This document shows positions 54,022 through 64,000 of a DNA stretch of 64,000 nucleotides, in pieces (within the stretch, counting starts at the first letter, position 1; every line of letters begins with the position of its first letter). The notes beneath the pieces are model-generated. The model had not been told where the DNA came from, made no database searches, and saw only the letters and a list, made by a program, of their open reading frames with translations. The stretch lies in NCBI RefSeq assembly GCF_000317535.1, contig NC_019757.1:5235501-5299500 (forward strand). The letters are read 5' to 3'. A program made the translations under genes and the position numbers. Source of the stretch: Cylindrospermum stagnale PCC 7417 (lineage in GTDB: Bacteria > Cyanobacteriota > Cyanobacteriia > Cyanobacteriales > Nostocaceae).

Positions 54022-55038
54022 ATGAAGAAGAAAATATTGGTAACTGGCGGTGCTGGTTACATTGGCTCCCATGTAGTTCGTCAACTGGGGGAAGCTGGTT
54101 ATGATGTCGTGGTCTACGACAACTGCTCTACAAGTTCACCAGCATCTGTACTACACGGGAAACTAATTATTGGCGATTTAGCAGACACCGGGCGTCTTTA
54201 TCAAATTTTTGCCCAGCATGAATTCAGCGCCGTCTTACACTTTGCCGCTAGTCTGATTGTTCCAGAATCAGTAGCTCATCCCCTCGATTACTATGCGAAC
54301 AACACCCGCAACACCTTAAATTTGCTGCGCTGCTGTAGCGTTATGGGTGTGAACAAGTTCATTTTTTCCAGCACAGCCGCAGTGTATGGAGAAGTGGCAG
54401 AAAATCCTGTTACTGAGTTGAACCCTACACAGCCCATTAATCCTTACGGACGTTCCAAGTTGATGAGTGAATGGCTGATCCAGGACTATGCGGCAGCATC
54501 TTCACTGCGCTATGTAATTCTACGTTACTTTAATGTAGCAGGTTCCGAACCACGTGGACTATTGGGACAAATGTCACCGAATGCTACTCACTTGATTCGG
54601 GCTGCTTGTGATGCGGCACTCAAGCGCAAGCCGGAAGTACGAATTTTTGGTACTGATTTTCCTACACCCGATGGAACCGCAATCCGAGACTATATCCACG
54701 TCGAGGATTTGGCAACTGCTCACTTAAATGCTTTGGATTACTTAGAAAAAAGAGGGGAAAGCCAAATTTTTAACTGCGGTTACGGGCAAGGATACAGCGT
54801 GCGACAAGTTATTGAAAGAGTCAAGGCTATTTCTGGTGTAGATTTTCCCGTTATTGCCGCACCACGTCGTCCGGGCGATCCTGCCTGTGTTGCGGCTTGT
54901 GCTGATAAGATCCGTAGAGTTTTGGGTTGGCAACCAAAGCACGATGATTTAGACGAAATTATCGACACCACAATTTCTTGGGAAAAACAGAAAAGTAACA
55001 AGGCTGGGCAAAGGTATCTAAATATGGCATATGCATAA
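54022..55038 (+). CDS. galE: UDP-glucose 4-epimerase (GalE-like)
   Basis: A 338-residue short-chain dehydrogenase/epimerase: GGAGYIGSHVVRQL (8-21) binds NAD, FSSTAAVYG carries the catalytic Ser/Thr, and NPYGRSKLMSE has the YxxxK pair. It continues with RYFNVAGSEP and RDYIHVEDLATAHL, exactly GalE. It interconverts UDP-glucose and UDP-galactose, supplying sugar donors to the exopolysaccharide cluster. It forms a two-gene unit with the sugar transferase. Confidence 0.93.
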   Translation: MKKKILVTGGAGYIGSHVVRQLGEAGYDVVVYDNCSTSSPASVLHGKLIIGDLADTGRLYQIFAQHEFSAVLHFAASLIVPESVAHPLDYYANNTRNTLNLLRCCSVMGVNKFIFSSTAAVYGEVAENPVTELNPTQPINPYGRSKLMSEWLIQDYAAASSLRYVILRYFNVAGSEPRGLLGQMSPNATHLIRAACDAALKRKPEVRIFGTDFPTPDGTAIRDYIHVEDLATAHLNALDYLEKRGESQIFNCGYGQGYSVRQVIERVKAISGVDFPVIAAPRRPGDPACVAACADKIRRVLGWQPKHDDLDEIIDTTISWEKQKSNKAGQRYLNMAYA

Positions 55039-55107
55039 TTAACTGGAGTTTAGACTAAGCCATGACTCGCTTACATCCCCGACCTACTAAGAGTTGAGGA
55101 CGGGAAA

Positions 55108-55581
55108 TTACGCGAAGGTGTTAAACAAGACCCAATAAAACCCAAGCTGCTGGACTGCATGGTTGAATTGTTCACAATCGACAGGTTTGACGATGTAGCT
55201 ATTCACGCCCAGTTGGTAACTCTCGATCACATCACGATCTTCGGCAGAAGAAGTCAGCACCACAACTGGAATCGTTTGAGTGCGTGGGTCAGACTTCAGT
55301 TGCCGTAAAACTTCCAATCCATTCACCTTTGGCAGTTTCAAATCCAGCAAAATGACTTTGGGTTGATTCGTCATGGTACGGTGGGCATAATCCCCCCGAC
55401 AAAAGAGAAAATCGAGGGCTTCTGCTCCATCTTGAAGCCATTGGATTTGATTTCCAATTCTGCTGCGACGTAATGCTCGCATAGCTAGTTCGGCATCAGC
55501 AGGATTATCTTCAACTAACACAATAGAAATCGGTTGCTCAAAAGATGTATCGGTGGGCTGATCAATGGGTTGGTCAGTCAT
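55108..55581 (-). CDS. Rcp1-type single-domain response regulator
   Basis: A 157-residue receiver domain without output domain. E24-D25 bind metal, D80 in [13 protein letters not shown] is the phosphoacceptor, T110 and K132 complete the active site. The long insert ([15 protein letters not shown]) before the third strand is typical of the cyanobacterial Rcp1/phytochrome-partner group. It overlaps the 3' end of the upstream hybrid kinase gene by 8 bases, so it is probably that kinase's direct target. Confidence 0.93.
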   Translation of the reverse strand: MTDQPIDQPTDTSFEQPISIVLVEDNPADAELAMRALRRSRIGNQIQWLQDGAEALDFLFCRGDYAHRTMTNQPKVILLDLKLPKVNGLEVLRQLKSDPRTQTIPVVVLTSSAEDRDVIESYQLGVNSYIVKPVDCEQFNHAVQQLGFYWVLFNTFA

Positions 55582-58500
55582 TGGTTATCCTATTCGGAAG
55601 GGTGAAATAAAAGGTTGCGCCTTGATCGACCGCTGCTTTAGCCCAAATGCGCCCACCGTGACGTTGAATAATCCGTTGGACGATCGCTAGTCCAATACCT
55701 GTACCTTCAAATTCTTGCTCGCGGTGCAGACGTTGGAATACTCCAAACAGATTATCGGCATACTGCATATCAAATCCTGAGCCATTATCTCTGACAAAGT
55801 ACACAAATTCACCATCCATAACCTGATAACCCACTTCAATATGGGCAACTGATTTGTAGCGGGTGTACTTGATTGCATTCGATAACAGGTTGACCCAGAC
55901 TTGTGTTAAAAGGGAAAAATCAGCTTGACAGATGGGTAAATCAGCGATCGCAAATTCAATCTGACGACCTGACCATTCTGGGGTCAAATCACGCAGCACC
56001 TGTTGAATCAACTCATTGACAAACACAGGCTGCTTAGATATTTCCTTGCGATCCAAACGGGATAAATTCAACAAATCATCAATCAACTCACCCATGCGTT
56101 TAGCATTATCCCGGACAACTTTTAAGTAACGATTGGCTTCGGCATCAAGTTGCTCACTGTAGTCTTCTTGGATTATTCTCGAAAAGCCATCAATCGCCCG
56201 TAAAGGCGCTCGCAAATCATGGGAAACAGAGTAGGAAAAAGTCTCCAATGCTTTGTTAGCAGACTGTAATTGGGCAGTCCGCTCCATTACCCGTTCTTCC
56301 AATTCTGCATTAAGTTGTAGGACTTCTGCCTCTACCGCTTTGAGGGTGCTGATATCCCGCATAATAGTAGAAAAATATTCCACACTGCCATCCCTGGTTT
56401 TGTGAGCAATGATCATTTGCGAAACCGGAATTTCTCTGCCATCACTGCTCAACAAAGCGGTTTCACCAACCCAGGTACCATCTCGAATAGCTGCCGGAAT
56501 GCCTTGATTTTGGACAATTTCTAATGCCCATTGGGGATGGTATTGGGAGATAATCGTGTTAGAGAGGTCTGCATCCAGCGGTATGCCTGCCAGTTTCTTG
56601 GCTTGAGCGTTATTCCAGAAAACATTCCCTTCGGGGGTAGCCATACCAATATGATCGGTGCATGCTTCCAGGATGGCAATCATGCGATCGCGGTCTTTCT
56701 CTGCCCTTTGGCGTTCGGCAATTTCCGCCCTTAAAGAGGCATTCAGTTCTTCCTGATGCTTTAATAGACGAGCATTGTCAATAGAAATAGCTGCCCGACT
56801 AGAAAGTAAACGCAGGATTTCAATTCGCTCTTGCGTAAATGCATTAGTGGTGAGATTGTTTTCTAAAAAGACAATTCCAGTCAGTTTTCCCTGGTTCAAC
56901 AGGGGCGCACAAAGAATCGATTTCGATTGGTGCTGCACAATCCAAGGGTCAGATTGAAAGTTGCCGGATTGAGCAGCATTGTCGAGGATGATGCTTTCTT
57001 GGGTGCGAGCAACGTAATTAATCAGGGCAGTTGGCAAGTAAGTATTGCCGTCTGTTGAGATTAAGTCCAGGGGAATTGATTGCAAAACAGCTATTTTCTG
57101 ATCACCTATCGACCCGATTGCTTCAATCCGCCATTCGTCTTGTGTTGGTAAAATCAGATAACCCGTTTGCGCCCCGGCATTCTCAATTAAGATCGTCATC
57201 AGTTTTGCCAGCAGTTTATCTAACAAAATTTCACTGGCGATCGCAACGGAAGCTTTCAACACTGTTTCTAGGTCAAGTGCTGCTAACTTAGTTGTAGCCG
57301 ACTGTCTAGTGTCAACTTTACCTGTGCTGGTTTTTTCAAATTGCAGTTCTAGCAATTGGGGATAGCGTCTTTCCAAATCCTGAACTTTAGCCGTTGCCCC
57401 CCACCTTAAATAACCATACCTTGCCTCTTGCAGATAGGCTTTAGCGATTGTTATCCGGTTTTTTGCCAAATGAAACTTTGCTGCCAGTTCGTTGGCTAAA
57501 GCCTCTTCTTGCAGGTATTCGTTTTCTCTTGCCAGAGCGATCGCGCGATCGTAGGCATCCATTGCTGCCGCTACCTCACCCAAAACCCGATACCGTTCTG
57601 CTTCTACCAAGTGCCACTTGTGTAGATAATTCATTGGGGCATGGTGCGCCCAATTTTGCATTTTTGCCTGATTTTCTGCTACCTGTTGCAGCAACTCTGA
57701 CTGTTTTGAGGGATCTGTGTCTGCATACACCGCCAGTCGAGATAGAGAATCGTAGAACCGAAATATAGCAACCAACGCCGAGCCGGTCATGGCACGCATA
57801 TACTCTTGTGCGAGAACAGCATTTGCAATCGCCCCCTTTCCATCGTCAAACAGGTAACACAGAAATAATTTATTCAGGTAAAAATAGAACAAACCTCCAT
57901 GAAAATTGCTTTGTTGCATCTGGGGTAGCCGGGTTGCTTCTTCATAAGCTCGACCCGATAAAATACTAGGTGCAGGAACCGCCTGAATCAAGTTCAAAAC
58001 AGTTTGCCAGCAAATATCTATAAAATGAATGCCAGATGAATGCTTGATTTGTTTCACTGCCTGGGCATAACTGGTCAGATGAAGTTGTAGTTCAGACAGG
58101 GGTTGACCTACTGCAAATGCATAACTACAGAAATGCATGGCAGCGTAGCCAGCAAACTCTAAATCGCCCTGCTCAATACCAACGTGATAGCAATCCTGAA
58201 GTGGCTTGAGACTTTCTCTCAAGTGTTTCCTCCAAACATTAATCTGGTCACTAACCGGGAATAAGGTTCTGGCTTGAATGGGTTTGGCATCTAAGCGCTC
58301 CAGCAGACTTAAGGCCAGTTGACCAAATTGATACCCGGCATCAATCTCAAATACAACTCCACAGAGAATAATCCCATAGGCGGCATAGGCAAAGGGAGCC
58401 AACATCATATTTCCGTACTCAACCAGCAAATCCACCATCTTGAGTACAGTCAGCAGAAATAGGGGAGGTACTGCCAAATAAGCTGATGCACACATACTTG

Positions 58501-61285
58501 CCAACAGCTGCATTGCTGCCAGCACCTCTGGCTCAGACATGATTGGCAAGTTAACCAAATCTTCAATGGGTCTGTTTGCTAACTTTGAGGCAGTTTCCGA
58601 GATTGCTTGTTGAACATCCTCAAAGGTTGGCTGGATGGGGAGATAAATTCCTAATTTTTCCAGTAAGTGTAAACCAATCTGAATCGCCTCTAGCAATTTA
58701 CTTTGAGCAACATAAGTCTGAATTTTGACATCGTAGACTTTTAAGCTGGCTAGTAGGGTTTTGGCATGATTAAGTACCTCTTGGCACAGTTGCTCTACTT
58801 GCTCGAAATTACCGCTAAGATAGGCGGCTTCTGCCGTGGCACTATACAGTGTAAGGGTAAGATCATAGTTAGTTTGCCAGCTATCTGTTGTCAGCAGATC
58901 CAAACCAGTTTGCAAATATCGCCAGGCAGCTTCATAAGCAGCTGATGCCTTGGCTTTTTCCCCTGCCATTAGGTTTAACCGAGACAAATTATCCTGCTCA
59001 GATTGAGTTTTTATCAGTTTTTTGCCCAGGTTTAGTTGGTTGGTGATATCAAAAATTTTGTATTCTAACTGTTCGGGGGAAGTCATTTGCAATAAACACT
59101 GTCCCACTTGCCAATGGGTTTTGATTTGCTCGGCTTGCGGAAGCAGAGAATAAGCTGCTTGTTGAATGCGATCGTGAACAAATTTATATTCAATTGTCGG
59201 GCTGCCAGGGAGTGGCACATCGAAGACTACTGATTTGTGGGCATTGTTCATGGGCAGAATCAACCCTTGAGCGATCGCAACTCCCAAAATCTGGGCGGTT
59301 TCTCGTTGGGATAGTTCAGCGGCATAAGCTAGGGTTTCTAAATTAAAAGAGTTGCCGATACAGGCAGATAGGCTCAACACTTGCTGCGTCTGTTCATTGA
59401 GTTTCTGAATCTTGCTGGCCATCAAATCGACAACATTATCAGTAATGCCCTGATTCTGAATTTGCTCTATCGACCATTGCCATTTTTTGGTTTGGCGCTC
59501 GAATTTCAGTAGCCCTTCGGTGTAGAGAGATTTCAAAAATTCATTCATGAAAAAGGGATTGCCACCAGTTTTTAGTTGCACCAGTTCGGCTAAGAGCAGG
59601 GAATCCTCTGGTTGGCAGTGCAATGTATCGGCAATCAGCTGATTGATATCAGGTAAGTTCAATGCTGCCAGAGAAAGTTGGTTCACCACTCCTCCACCCT
59701 GCCGGATTTCCTCCACCGTTTGGATCAGGGGATGAGCTGCATTTACCTCGTTATCCCGGTATGCCCCGATCAACAACAACGATTGTTTTTCAGTGGTAGC
59801 TAACAGTTGAATCAGCTTCAGGGAGGCATGATCTGCCCACTGAAGATCATCCAAAAAGATGACGAGTGGGTGTTCTGACTGAGTAAAGACGCGAATGAAA
59901 TTTTGGAAGACTTGATTAAAGCGATTTTGGGCTTCCGTCGGCGGTAGAACAGGTACTTCTGGTTGATTTCCCACAATCAATTCTAATGCTGGAATTACCT
60001 GAGTAATCACTTGACTGTTAGATCCCAGTGCCACTAAGAGTTTTTCTCGCCACTGACTCAACCGTGCTTCATCTTCACTCAATAATTGTTTGATCAGCGA
60101 TTCCAATGCTTGGGCGATCGCAAAGTAAGGGATATCACGCTGATACTGGTCAAATTTGCCCGAAACAAAATAGCCCCGTTGCTGTGTAATCGGCTTATAA
60201 ATTTCCTGCACCAATACTGATTTGCCAATACCAGAATACCCAGCAACGAGCATCATCTCGACTAGAGAAGAAGACACGGGGACATTTTCACTCTCTAGGT
60301 CTTTGCATCTTCCCATCTTTGCGTCATCTTTACCTGCTACTCTGTCAAACGCTGCTAATAAGGTCTCAACCTCCTTTTTTCTGCCATAAAGTTTTTCAGG
60401 GATATAAAACTGATCGGAAATATCTTGTTGTGCTAAGGTAAAAGACTCTATTCGTCCTGTTTGTTGTAACTGAATCAGACATTGTTCTAAATCATTTATA
60501 ATTCCCCCAGCACTTTGATACCTATCCTCCGCTGTTTTAGCTAATAGTTTCAGGATAATTTCTGAAACCATCACAGGAATTTCTGGATCGATAAAATGCG
60601 GTGGAATCGCTTCTAGAGCCAGATGATGATGAATTAACTCTAGGGAATCCCTCGATTCAAATGGCAGTCGATAGGTTAACAATTGATAAAAGGTCACACC
60701 CAAAGAGTAAAAATCAGTTCGATAGTCCAGAGTACGATTCATCCTGCCTGTTTGCTCTGGAGATATGTAAGCCAGTGTTCCCTCTAATACTGTTGGACTT
60801 TTGAGAGTTAAGGTCTCCCGCGATAGGGAAGTTGAAATACCAAAGTCAATAATTTTAAGTTGTTGTGTTTTTGGATTAAAAACAATATTGGATGGATTAA
60901 TATCCTTATGAATTATTTTTGCGCTATGAATATCACTTAAACTTTTAGTTATTTGAACAGCTAACTTGAGAAAGTCTCTTAAAGTAAACCTGTTTTTAGC
61001 TATGATCTTTGCTAGGGATTTACCACCAAAATCCTCCAAAATGATGATAAAAGTACTTTGATATTGCTGCAAATCGTAAGATTTAATCACACCTTCCAGT
61101 GACAAGCTGTGTGTAATTTCGTATTCGAGTTTATATCGGGTAATTTCCTCTGGTGTAGGGTATTGTTTCTTCAAAATCTTGAAGATTACAGGCAAAATAT
61201 CCCGTTCAGAAATTCCCCGATAAACCCGTGAATTAGCACTTTCGTGGATTTTTTTATGAATTTGATAACCCGGAATTGTAATCAT
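55574..61285 (-). CDS. HstK-type kinase: Ser/Thr kinase, AAA ATPase, GAF, PAS and histidine kinase
   Basis: A 1903-residue cytoplasmic signalling protein. Residues 1-275 are a Ser/Thr kinase (K36, H126-K-D128 as an HKD variant of HRD, DFG 147-149, [10 protein letters not shown]). Then ~295-600 is a STAND/AAA-type ATPase with Walker A GYSGIGKS (349-356) and [12 protein letters not shown]; ~600-1300 is a long TPR-like helical region; ~1340-1490 GAF; ~1515-1650 PAS; and the end is HisKA with SHDLRAPL (His ~1689) and HATPase ([27 protein letters not shown]). This is the architecture of the Anabaena HstK family, which links eukaryotic-type kinases to two-component signalling. The following gene is its likely response regulator. 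Confidence 0.93.
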   Translation of the reverse strand: MITIPGYQIHKKIHESANSRVYRGISERDILPVIFKILKKQYPTPEEITRYKLEYEITHSLSLEGVIKSYDLQQYQSTFIIILEDFGGKSLAKIIAKNRFTLRDFLKLAVQITKSLSDIHSAKIIHKDINPSNIVFNPKTQQLKIIDFGISTSLSRETLTLKSPTVLEGTLAYISPEQTGRMNRTLDYRTDFYSLGVTFYQLLTYRLPFESRDSLELIHHHLALEAIPPHFIDPEIPVMVSEIILKLLAKTAEDRYQSAGGIINDLEQCLIQLQQTGRIESFTLAQQDISDQFYIPEKLYGRKKEVETLLAAFDRVAGKDDAKMGRCKDLESENVPVSSSLVEMMLVAGYSGIGKSVLVQEIYKPITQQRGYFVSGKFDQYQRDIPYFAIAQALESLIKQLLSEDEARLSQWREKLLVALGSNSQVITQVIPALELIVGNQPEVPVLPPTEAQNRFNQVFQNFIRVFTQSEHPLVIFLDDLQWADHASLKLIQLLATTEKQSLLLIGAYRDNEVNAAHPLIQTVEEIRQGGGVVNQLSLAALNLPDINQLIADTLHCQPEDSLLLAELVQLKTGGNPFFMNEFLKSLYTEGLLKFERQTKKWQWSIEQIQNQGITDNVVDLMASKIQKLNEQTQQVLSLSACIGNSFNLETLAYAAELSQRETAQILGVAIAQGLILPMNNAHKSVVFDVPLPGSPTIEYKFVHDRIQQAAYSLLPQAEQIKTHWQVGQCLLQMTSPEQLEYKIFDITNQLNLGKKLIKTQSEQDNLSRLNLMAGEKAKASAAYEAAWRYLQTGLDLLTTDSWQTNYDLTLTLYSATAEAAYLSGNFEQVEQLCQEVLNHAKTLLASLKVYDVKIQTYVAQSKLLEAIQIGLHLLEKLGIYLPIQPTFEDVQQAISETASKLANRPIEDLVNLPIMSEPEVLAAMQLLASMCASAYLAVPPLFLLTVLKMVDLLVEYGNMMLAPFAYAAYGIILCGVVFEIDAGYQFGQLALSLLERLDAKPIQARTLFPVSDQINVWRKHLRESLKPLQDCYHVGIEQGDLEFAGYAAMHFCSYAFAVGQPLSELQLHLTSYAQAVKQIKHSSGIHFIDICWQTVLNLIQAVPAPSILSGRAYEEATRLPQMQQSNFHGGLFYFYLNKLFLCYLFDDGKGAIANAVLAQEYMRAMTGSALVAIFRFYDSLSRLAVYADTDPSKQSELLQQVAENQAKMQNWAHHAPMNYLHKWHLVEAERYRVLGEVAAAMDAYDRAIALARENEYLQEEALANELAAKFHLAKNRITIAKAYLQEARYGYLRWGATAKVQDLERRYPQLLELQFEKTSTGKVDTRQSATTKLAALDLETVLKASVAIASEILLDKLLAKLMTILIENAGAQTGYLILPTQDEWRIEAIGSIGDQKIAVLQSIPLDLISTDGNTYLPTALINYVARTQESIILDNAAQSGNFQSDPWIVQHQSKSILCAPLLNQGKLTGIVFLENNLTTNAFTQERIEILRLLSSRAAISIDNARLLKHQEELNASLRAEIAERQRAEKDRDRMIAILEACTDHIGMATPEGNVFWNNAQAKKLAGIPLDADLSNTIISQYHPQWALEIVQNQGIPAAIRDGTWVGETALLSSDGREIPVSQMIIAHKTRDGSVEYFSTIMRDISTLKAVEAEVLQLNAELEERVMERTAQLQSANKALETFSYSVSHDLRAPLRAIDGFSRIIQEDYSEQLDAEANRYLKVVRDNAKRMGELIDDLLNLSRLDRKEISKQPVFVNELIQQVLRDLTPEWSGRQIEFAIADLPICQADFSLLTQVWVNLLSNAIKYTRYKSVAHIEVGYQVMDGEFVYFVRDNGSGFDMQYADNLFGVFQRLHREQEFEGTGIGLAIVQRIIQRHGGRIWAKAAVDQGATFYFTLPNRITND

Positions 61286-62214
61286 AGTTCAACCACCTTG
61301 AATAGGTACACTAATGCAGAAAGCCGGGTTGACTCTATACCTATATTCTACAATAGCCGAACTTTTGATTAACTCATTTATCTACACTGGGGGCATTGTC
61401 AAGTTAAGTTAACTGAGCAGGTATCTCAAAAAAGATTATCTCTCCCTTGAGCGCAGGCAGAAGATGACCCAGCCATTTGAACGCGGCTTAAATCGCGCTG
61501 TCTGACAAATATGCTAGCATTTGGGATAAAAATCAGGACTTAGGCAACTGGCACAGCGCTGGGCAATTTATATTGAAGCTAGAGTTATTAACACAGATGG
61601 ATATTTAAGCAGATTAATTAAGTAATCAGAGAGCAATGTATACTTAAGTTGATAAATAGTTTTTCCAGTAACATAGGCAATATTTTTGAGCTTTGACCAG
61701 ACAAACATTGGACAATTAATAAAATTTCTTTGAATCTATGCCTGGCGACATTGATAAGCTTTTACACCTGTCAATTGTGGCTCTACCGCTCCCTTGATGC
61801 TAAAGCACCCCTTTTTGTAGTCATGACCATTACTGTATCTGTGTTTGAGCAAAAAAAATAGGGCTATGGCGCAAAGCTATCCTTTATCAGGCAATCGCTG
61901 CGGTGATTCTGAGTCCAGAATTCAGTGGGGGACTTGGGGCGAATCAGTTAACATAGATATTAAATTATTTGATTAACAAGTGTGGGTGTCGTCATCATTT
62001 TCTTTGACCAAAATATTGCCCTACTCCCATCAAGAATTAACATTTCTTAATCATGCGGGCTAAGTCATGAGCAAATAGGTCTATATCCTCTTAAGTGTCT
62101 AGCTCGTCAATTGTTATCTCCCCTGGTTTGTTTTTAGCGATCGCTGCACCAGTTGCGTAAGTCCTGAAAATATTAGTTGGGGAATACTCAAAGATTACCA
62201 AAGAGCTTATCAAA
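61286..62214. other. 929-bp divergent intergenic region
   Basis: It lies between the HstK-type gene and the receiver-PAS-GAF gene. I found no gene above 60 codons. A 36-codon frame near 61866-61976 (MAQSYPLSGNRC...) has no ribosome site or known family. No promoter or RNA element was recognised. Confidence 0.5.
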
Positions 62215-64000
62215 ATGAGTCAACCCTTGAACGTGCTGATTGTGGAAGATTCAGAGGCTGATGCTATGTTAGTTCTCCGTGAACTACATCGCGGTGGTTT
62301 CAATCCCATTTGGGAGCGTGTCCAAACGGCCCAGGAACTAAGCGTAGCCCTCAATCGCTGTAGCTGGGATGTCATCCTTTCAGATTATCGATTACCGGGA
62401 TTTAATGCGCCTGCGGCTCTAGAAATCGTCAAGCAGAGTCAAAAAGATATACCTTTCATTCTCATTTCTGGCATTATCGGCGAAGTATCTGCTGTGGAAA
62501 TGATGAAAGCAGGCGCTCATGACTATGTGATGAAAGACAACTTAAACCGATTGCCAGAGGCAGTGCGTCGAGAAATCCGGGACGCACAGGTGCGAGCAGA
62601 GCGTCAGCAAGCCCAAGCAGAACTAGAAAACCAAAGAATATTCCTGCGGCAAGTCTTCGATGTTGTGCCTAATAGTATTTTTGTCAAGGATACTCAAGGT
62701 CGTTTTGTCACCATTAACCAAGCAGGAGCCATGGCCTATGGAGTCAAGGTAGAGGAAATCATTGGCAAGCGGGAAAACGACTTGACAAATGTTGCTTTAG
62801 AACAAACGAAGCATCATCTTGTTAATAACCAAGAAGTAAAGCAGATTGGACAGCGACAAATTTATCCCTGTCAAGCGATTGTCAACAAACAAGGGGAAGT
62901 CCGTTGGTATAAAACCATTGTGGAACCTTTTGTGGATACCCAGGGGGGGGTGCAGGGAGTCATCGGTTCGGCAACAGATATTACTGATATTAAACAGGCG
63001 CAAGCCGCATTACAGCATAGCCAAAAGTTACTTCAAACTTTAGCGTCTAATATACCGGGAATGATTTACACCTTTGTACAGCATTCTGATGGTTCGGCTG
63101 GTTTTGAGTACGTCAGTTTTGGCTGTAAAGACCTGCTAGAGTTAACACCAGAGCAAGTTTTAAAAGATGCCTCTCTTTACTTTGCACAAATTCATATTGA
63201 GGACCGCGCCGGATATTATGCGGCTGCCAAACAGAGCGCTCAAACTTTAAAACCATTGTCTTACGAGTGGCGAATAGTTACACCCTCTGGCAAACTCAAG
63301 TGGGTACAGGTAAGCGCTCGTCCAGAGTGTCGAGAAAATGGGGATATTGTCTGGCATGGTGTTTTATTGGATGTAAGCGAACGGCAAGCCGCGCTTCGCG
63401 ATCGCCAACAAGCCGAACTCGAACGCGAACAATTGCTAGCCCGTGAACGCCACTACGTCAAACAATTGCAGGAATTAACCACAGCCGCACTGACAATCAA
63501 TTTTGCCCTTTCTGTTGAACAACTGTTGCAGGTGATCACCGATCAGGCAGCATCAATCATTGGGACTCACCAATCTATCACCAGCATGACGATTGACCAG
63601 AACTGGGCACAGGCAATTACCGCCATCTACTTGTCTGATAAGTATGCGGCTTGGCGGAATTACGATCAAAAGCCCGATGGGTCTGGCATCTATGCCTGTG
63701 TGTGTCATCTGAATCGCCCGATGCGGATGACTCAAACAGAACTAGAGACACATCCGCGATGGCGAGGCTTTGGCAAAGAGGCAGAAAACCATCCTCCGAT
63801 GCGAGGCTGGCTTGCTGTCCCCCTTGTAGGGAGAAACGGACAAAACATTGGGTTAATTCAGCTTTCAGACAAATATGAGGGTGAATTTACTGAAACCGAC
63901 GAAGCCATCCTGGTGCAATTAGCACAGATGGCATCGGTCGCCATTGAAAATGCCCGGTTATACGAAGCAGAACAGCAAGCACGGTCGGCAGCAGAAGCGT
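62215..64000 (+). CDS. receiver-PAS-PAS-GAF sensor protein, 3' end beyond the window
   Basis: An open frame with no stop runs from ATG 62215 to the window end (595 codons visible). Residues 1-115 are a receiver: LIVEDSEADAMLV and phosphoacceptor D57 in ILSDYRLPG, with K107 in YVMKD. A coiled coil (~118-140) leads to a PAS domain (~143-262; VPNSIFVKDTQGRFVTIN, then TDITDIKQAQ), a second PAS of PAS_3 type (~270-395; VSFGCKDLLELTPEQVL, GVLLDVSERQ), and a GAF (~425-585; LAVPLVGRNGQNIGLIQLS). A histidine kinase or similar output domain most likely follows outside the window. The layout is common in filamentous cyanobacterial hybrid sensors. Confidence 0.9.
   Translation, partial: MSQPLNVLIVEDSEADAMLVLRELHRGGFNPIWERVQTAQELSVALNRCSWDVILSDYRLPGFNAPAALEIVKQSQKDIPFILISGIIGEVSAVEMMKAGAHDYVMKDNLNRLPEAVRREIRDAQVRAERQQAQAELENQRIFLRQVFDVVPNSIFVKDTQGRFVTINQAGAMAYGVKVEEIIGKRENDLTNVALEQTKHHLVNNQEVKQIGQRQIYPCQAIVNKQGEVRWYKTIVEPFVDTQGGVQGVIGSATDITDIKQAQAALQHSQKLLQTLASNIPGMIYTFVQHSDGSAGFEYVSFGCKDLLELTPEQVLKDASLYFAQIHIEDRAGYYAAAKQSAQTLKPLSYEWRIVTPSGKLKWVQVSARPECRENGDIVWHGVLLDVSERQAALRDRQQAELEREQLLARERHYVKQLQELTTAALTINFALSVEQLLQVITDQAASIIGTHQSITSMTIDQNWAQAITAIYLSDKYAAWRNYDQKPDGSGIYACVCHLNRPMRMTQTELETHPRWRGFGKEAENHPPMRGWLAVPLVGRNGQNIGLIQLSDKYEGEFTETDEAILVQLAQMASVAIENARLYEAEQQARSAAEA

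Noticed and set aside
42185-55038. Idea that the glycan locus is the heterocyst envelope polysaccharide (hep) cluster
   Set aside because: The genes are generic Wzx/Wzy-type parts; I see no hep-specific gene such as the HepA-type exporter, so the assignment is not supported.
61866-61976. 36-codon frame in the intergenic region before the receiver-PAS gene
   Set aside because: No ribosome site or family; not separable from chance.
1-64000. tRNA, rRNA, CRISPR arrays, complete insertion sequences
   Set aside because: Both strands were scanned for T-loop-like sequences, regularly spaced repeats and transposase-like proteins; none was found. The repeats present are short palindromes or tandem units, not CRISPR.

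Overview
The window reads as chromosomal DNA of a filamentous, heterocyst-type cyanobacterium (Nostoc/Anabaena group). Support comes from ndhH of the cyanobacterial NDH-1 complex, a Psb34-type photosystem II assembly peptide, a fused thiO-thiG gene, Rcp1-type response regulators, an HstK-type kinase, a cyanobacteriochrome-like GAF protein, frequent HIP1 octamers (GCGATCGC) and many short palindromic or tandem intergenic repeats. No tRNA, rRNA, CRISPR array or intact transposase was seen.

Layout. 0-2.6 kb: thiamin gene thiO-thiG, then a DUF2805 gene. 2.7-4.4 kb: a two-gene minus-strand unit, an ABC-like AAA ATPase followed 2 nt later by a small PD-(D/E)xK-like protein, which is a candidate defence module. 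4.7-8.8 kb: psb34, a large TPR protein and a YbjN-domain protein. 8.9-21.2 kb: a minus-strand accessory island. It holds a 1601-residue DUF4157 (eCIS core domain) protein with a C-terminal methyltransferase-like domain, a beta-propeller-like gene coupled to it through TAATG, an AlkB dioxygenase, two near-identical copies of a C-terminal cassette (one stand-alone, one joined to a REase-like toxin region), a parvulin isomerase with a truncated second copy, and several small unknown genes that could be immunity proteins. 21.7-29.8 kb: a membrane patatin, an NAD(P) dehydrogenase, a MidA-type methyltransferase, rubredoxin, a VOC protein, a stand-alone DXCF-type GAF protein and ndhH. 30.2-42.2 kb: a frameshifted M48 peptidase, rsmH, Uma2, a PadR pair, a lone HicB, a DUF29 protein, a fused oligopeptide ABC ATPase, ssb, an FAD monooxygenase and a sugar ABC ATPase.

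42.2-55.0 kb is an exopolysaccharide locus. A Wzc-like co-polymerase/kinase, flippase, glycosyltransferases and EpsG/Wzy-type polymerase lie on the minus strand; an initiating sugar transferase and a GalE-like epimerase diverge from them. A unit of about 1.36 kb (end of flippase, GT2, start of polymerase) was duplicated to the 3' end of the cluster and left a truncated polymerase there. 55.1-64.0 kb is signalling: an Rcp-type response regulator overlapping a 1903-residue Ser/Thr kinase-ATPase-GAF-PAS-histidine kinase, then a receiver-PAS-PAS-GAF sensor that runs off the window.

The strongest leads are the eCIS-type effector with its coupled partner, the duplicated and chimeric toxin cassettes, the ATPase-nuclease pair, the two-cysteine GAF protein, and a Wzc-like protein whose Walker A lysine is arginine. 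HIP1 sites, scanned by eye, are absent from the three stretches that hold most of this accessory DNA.
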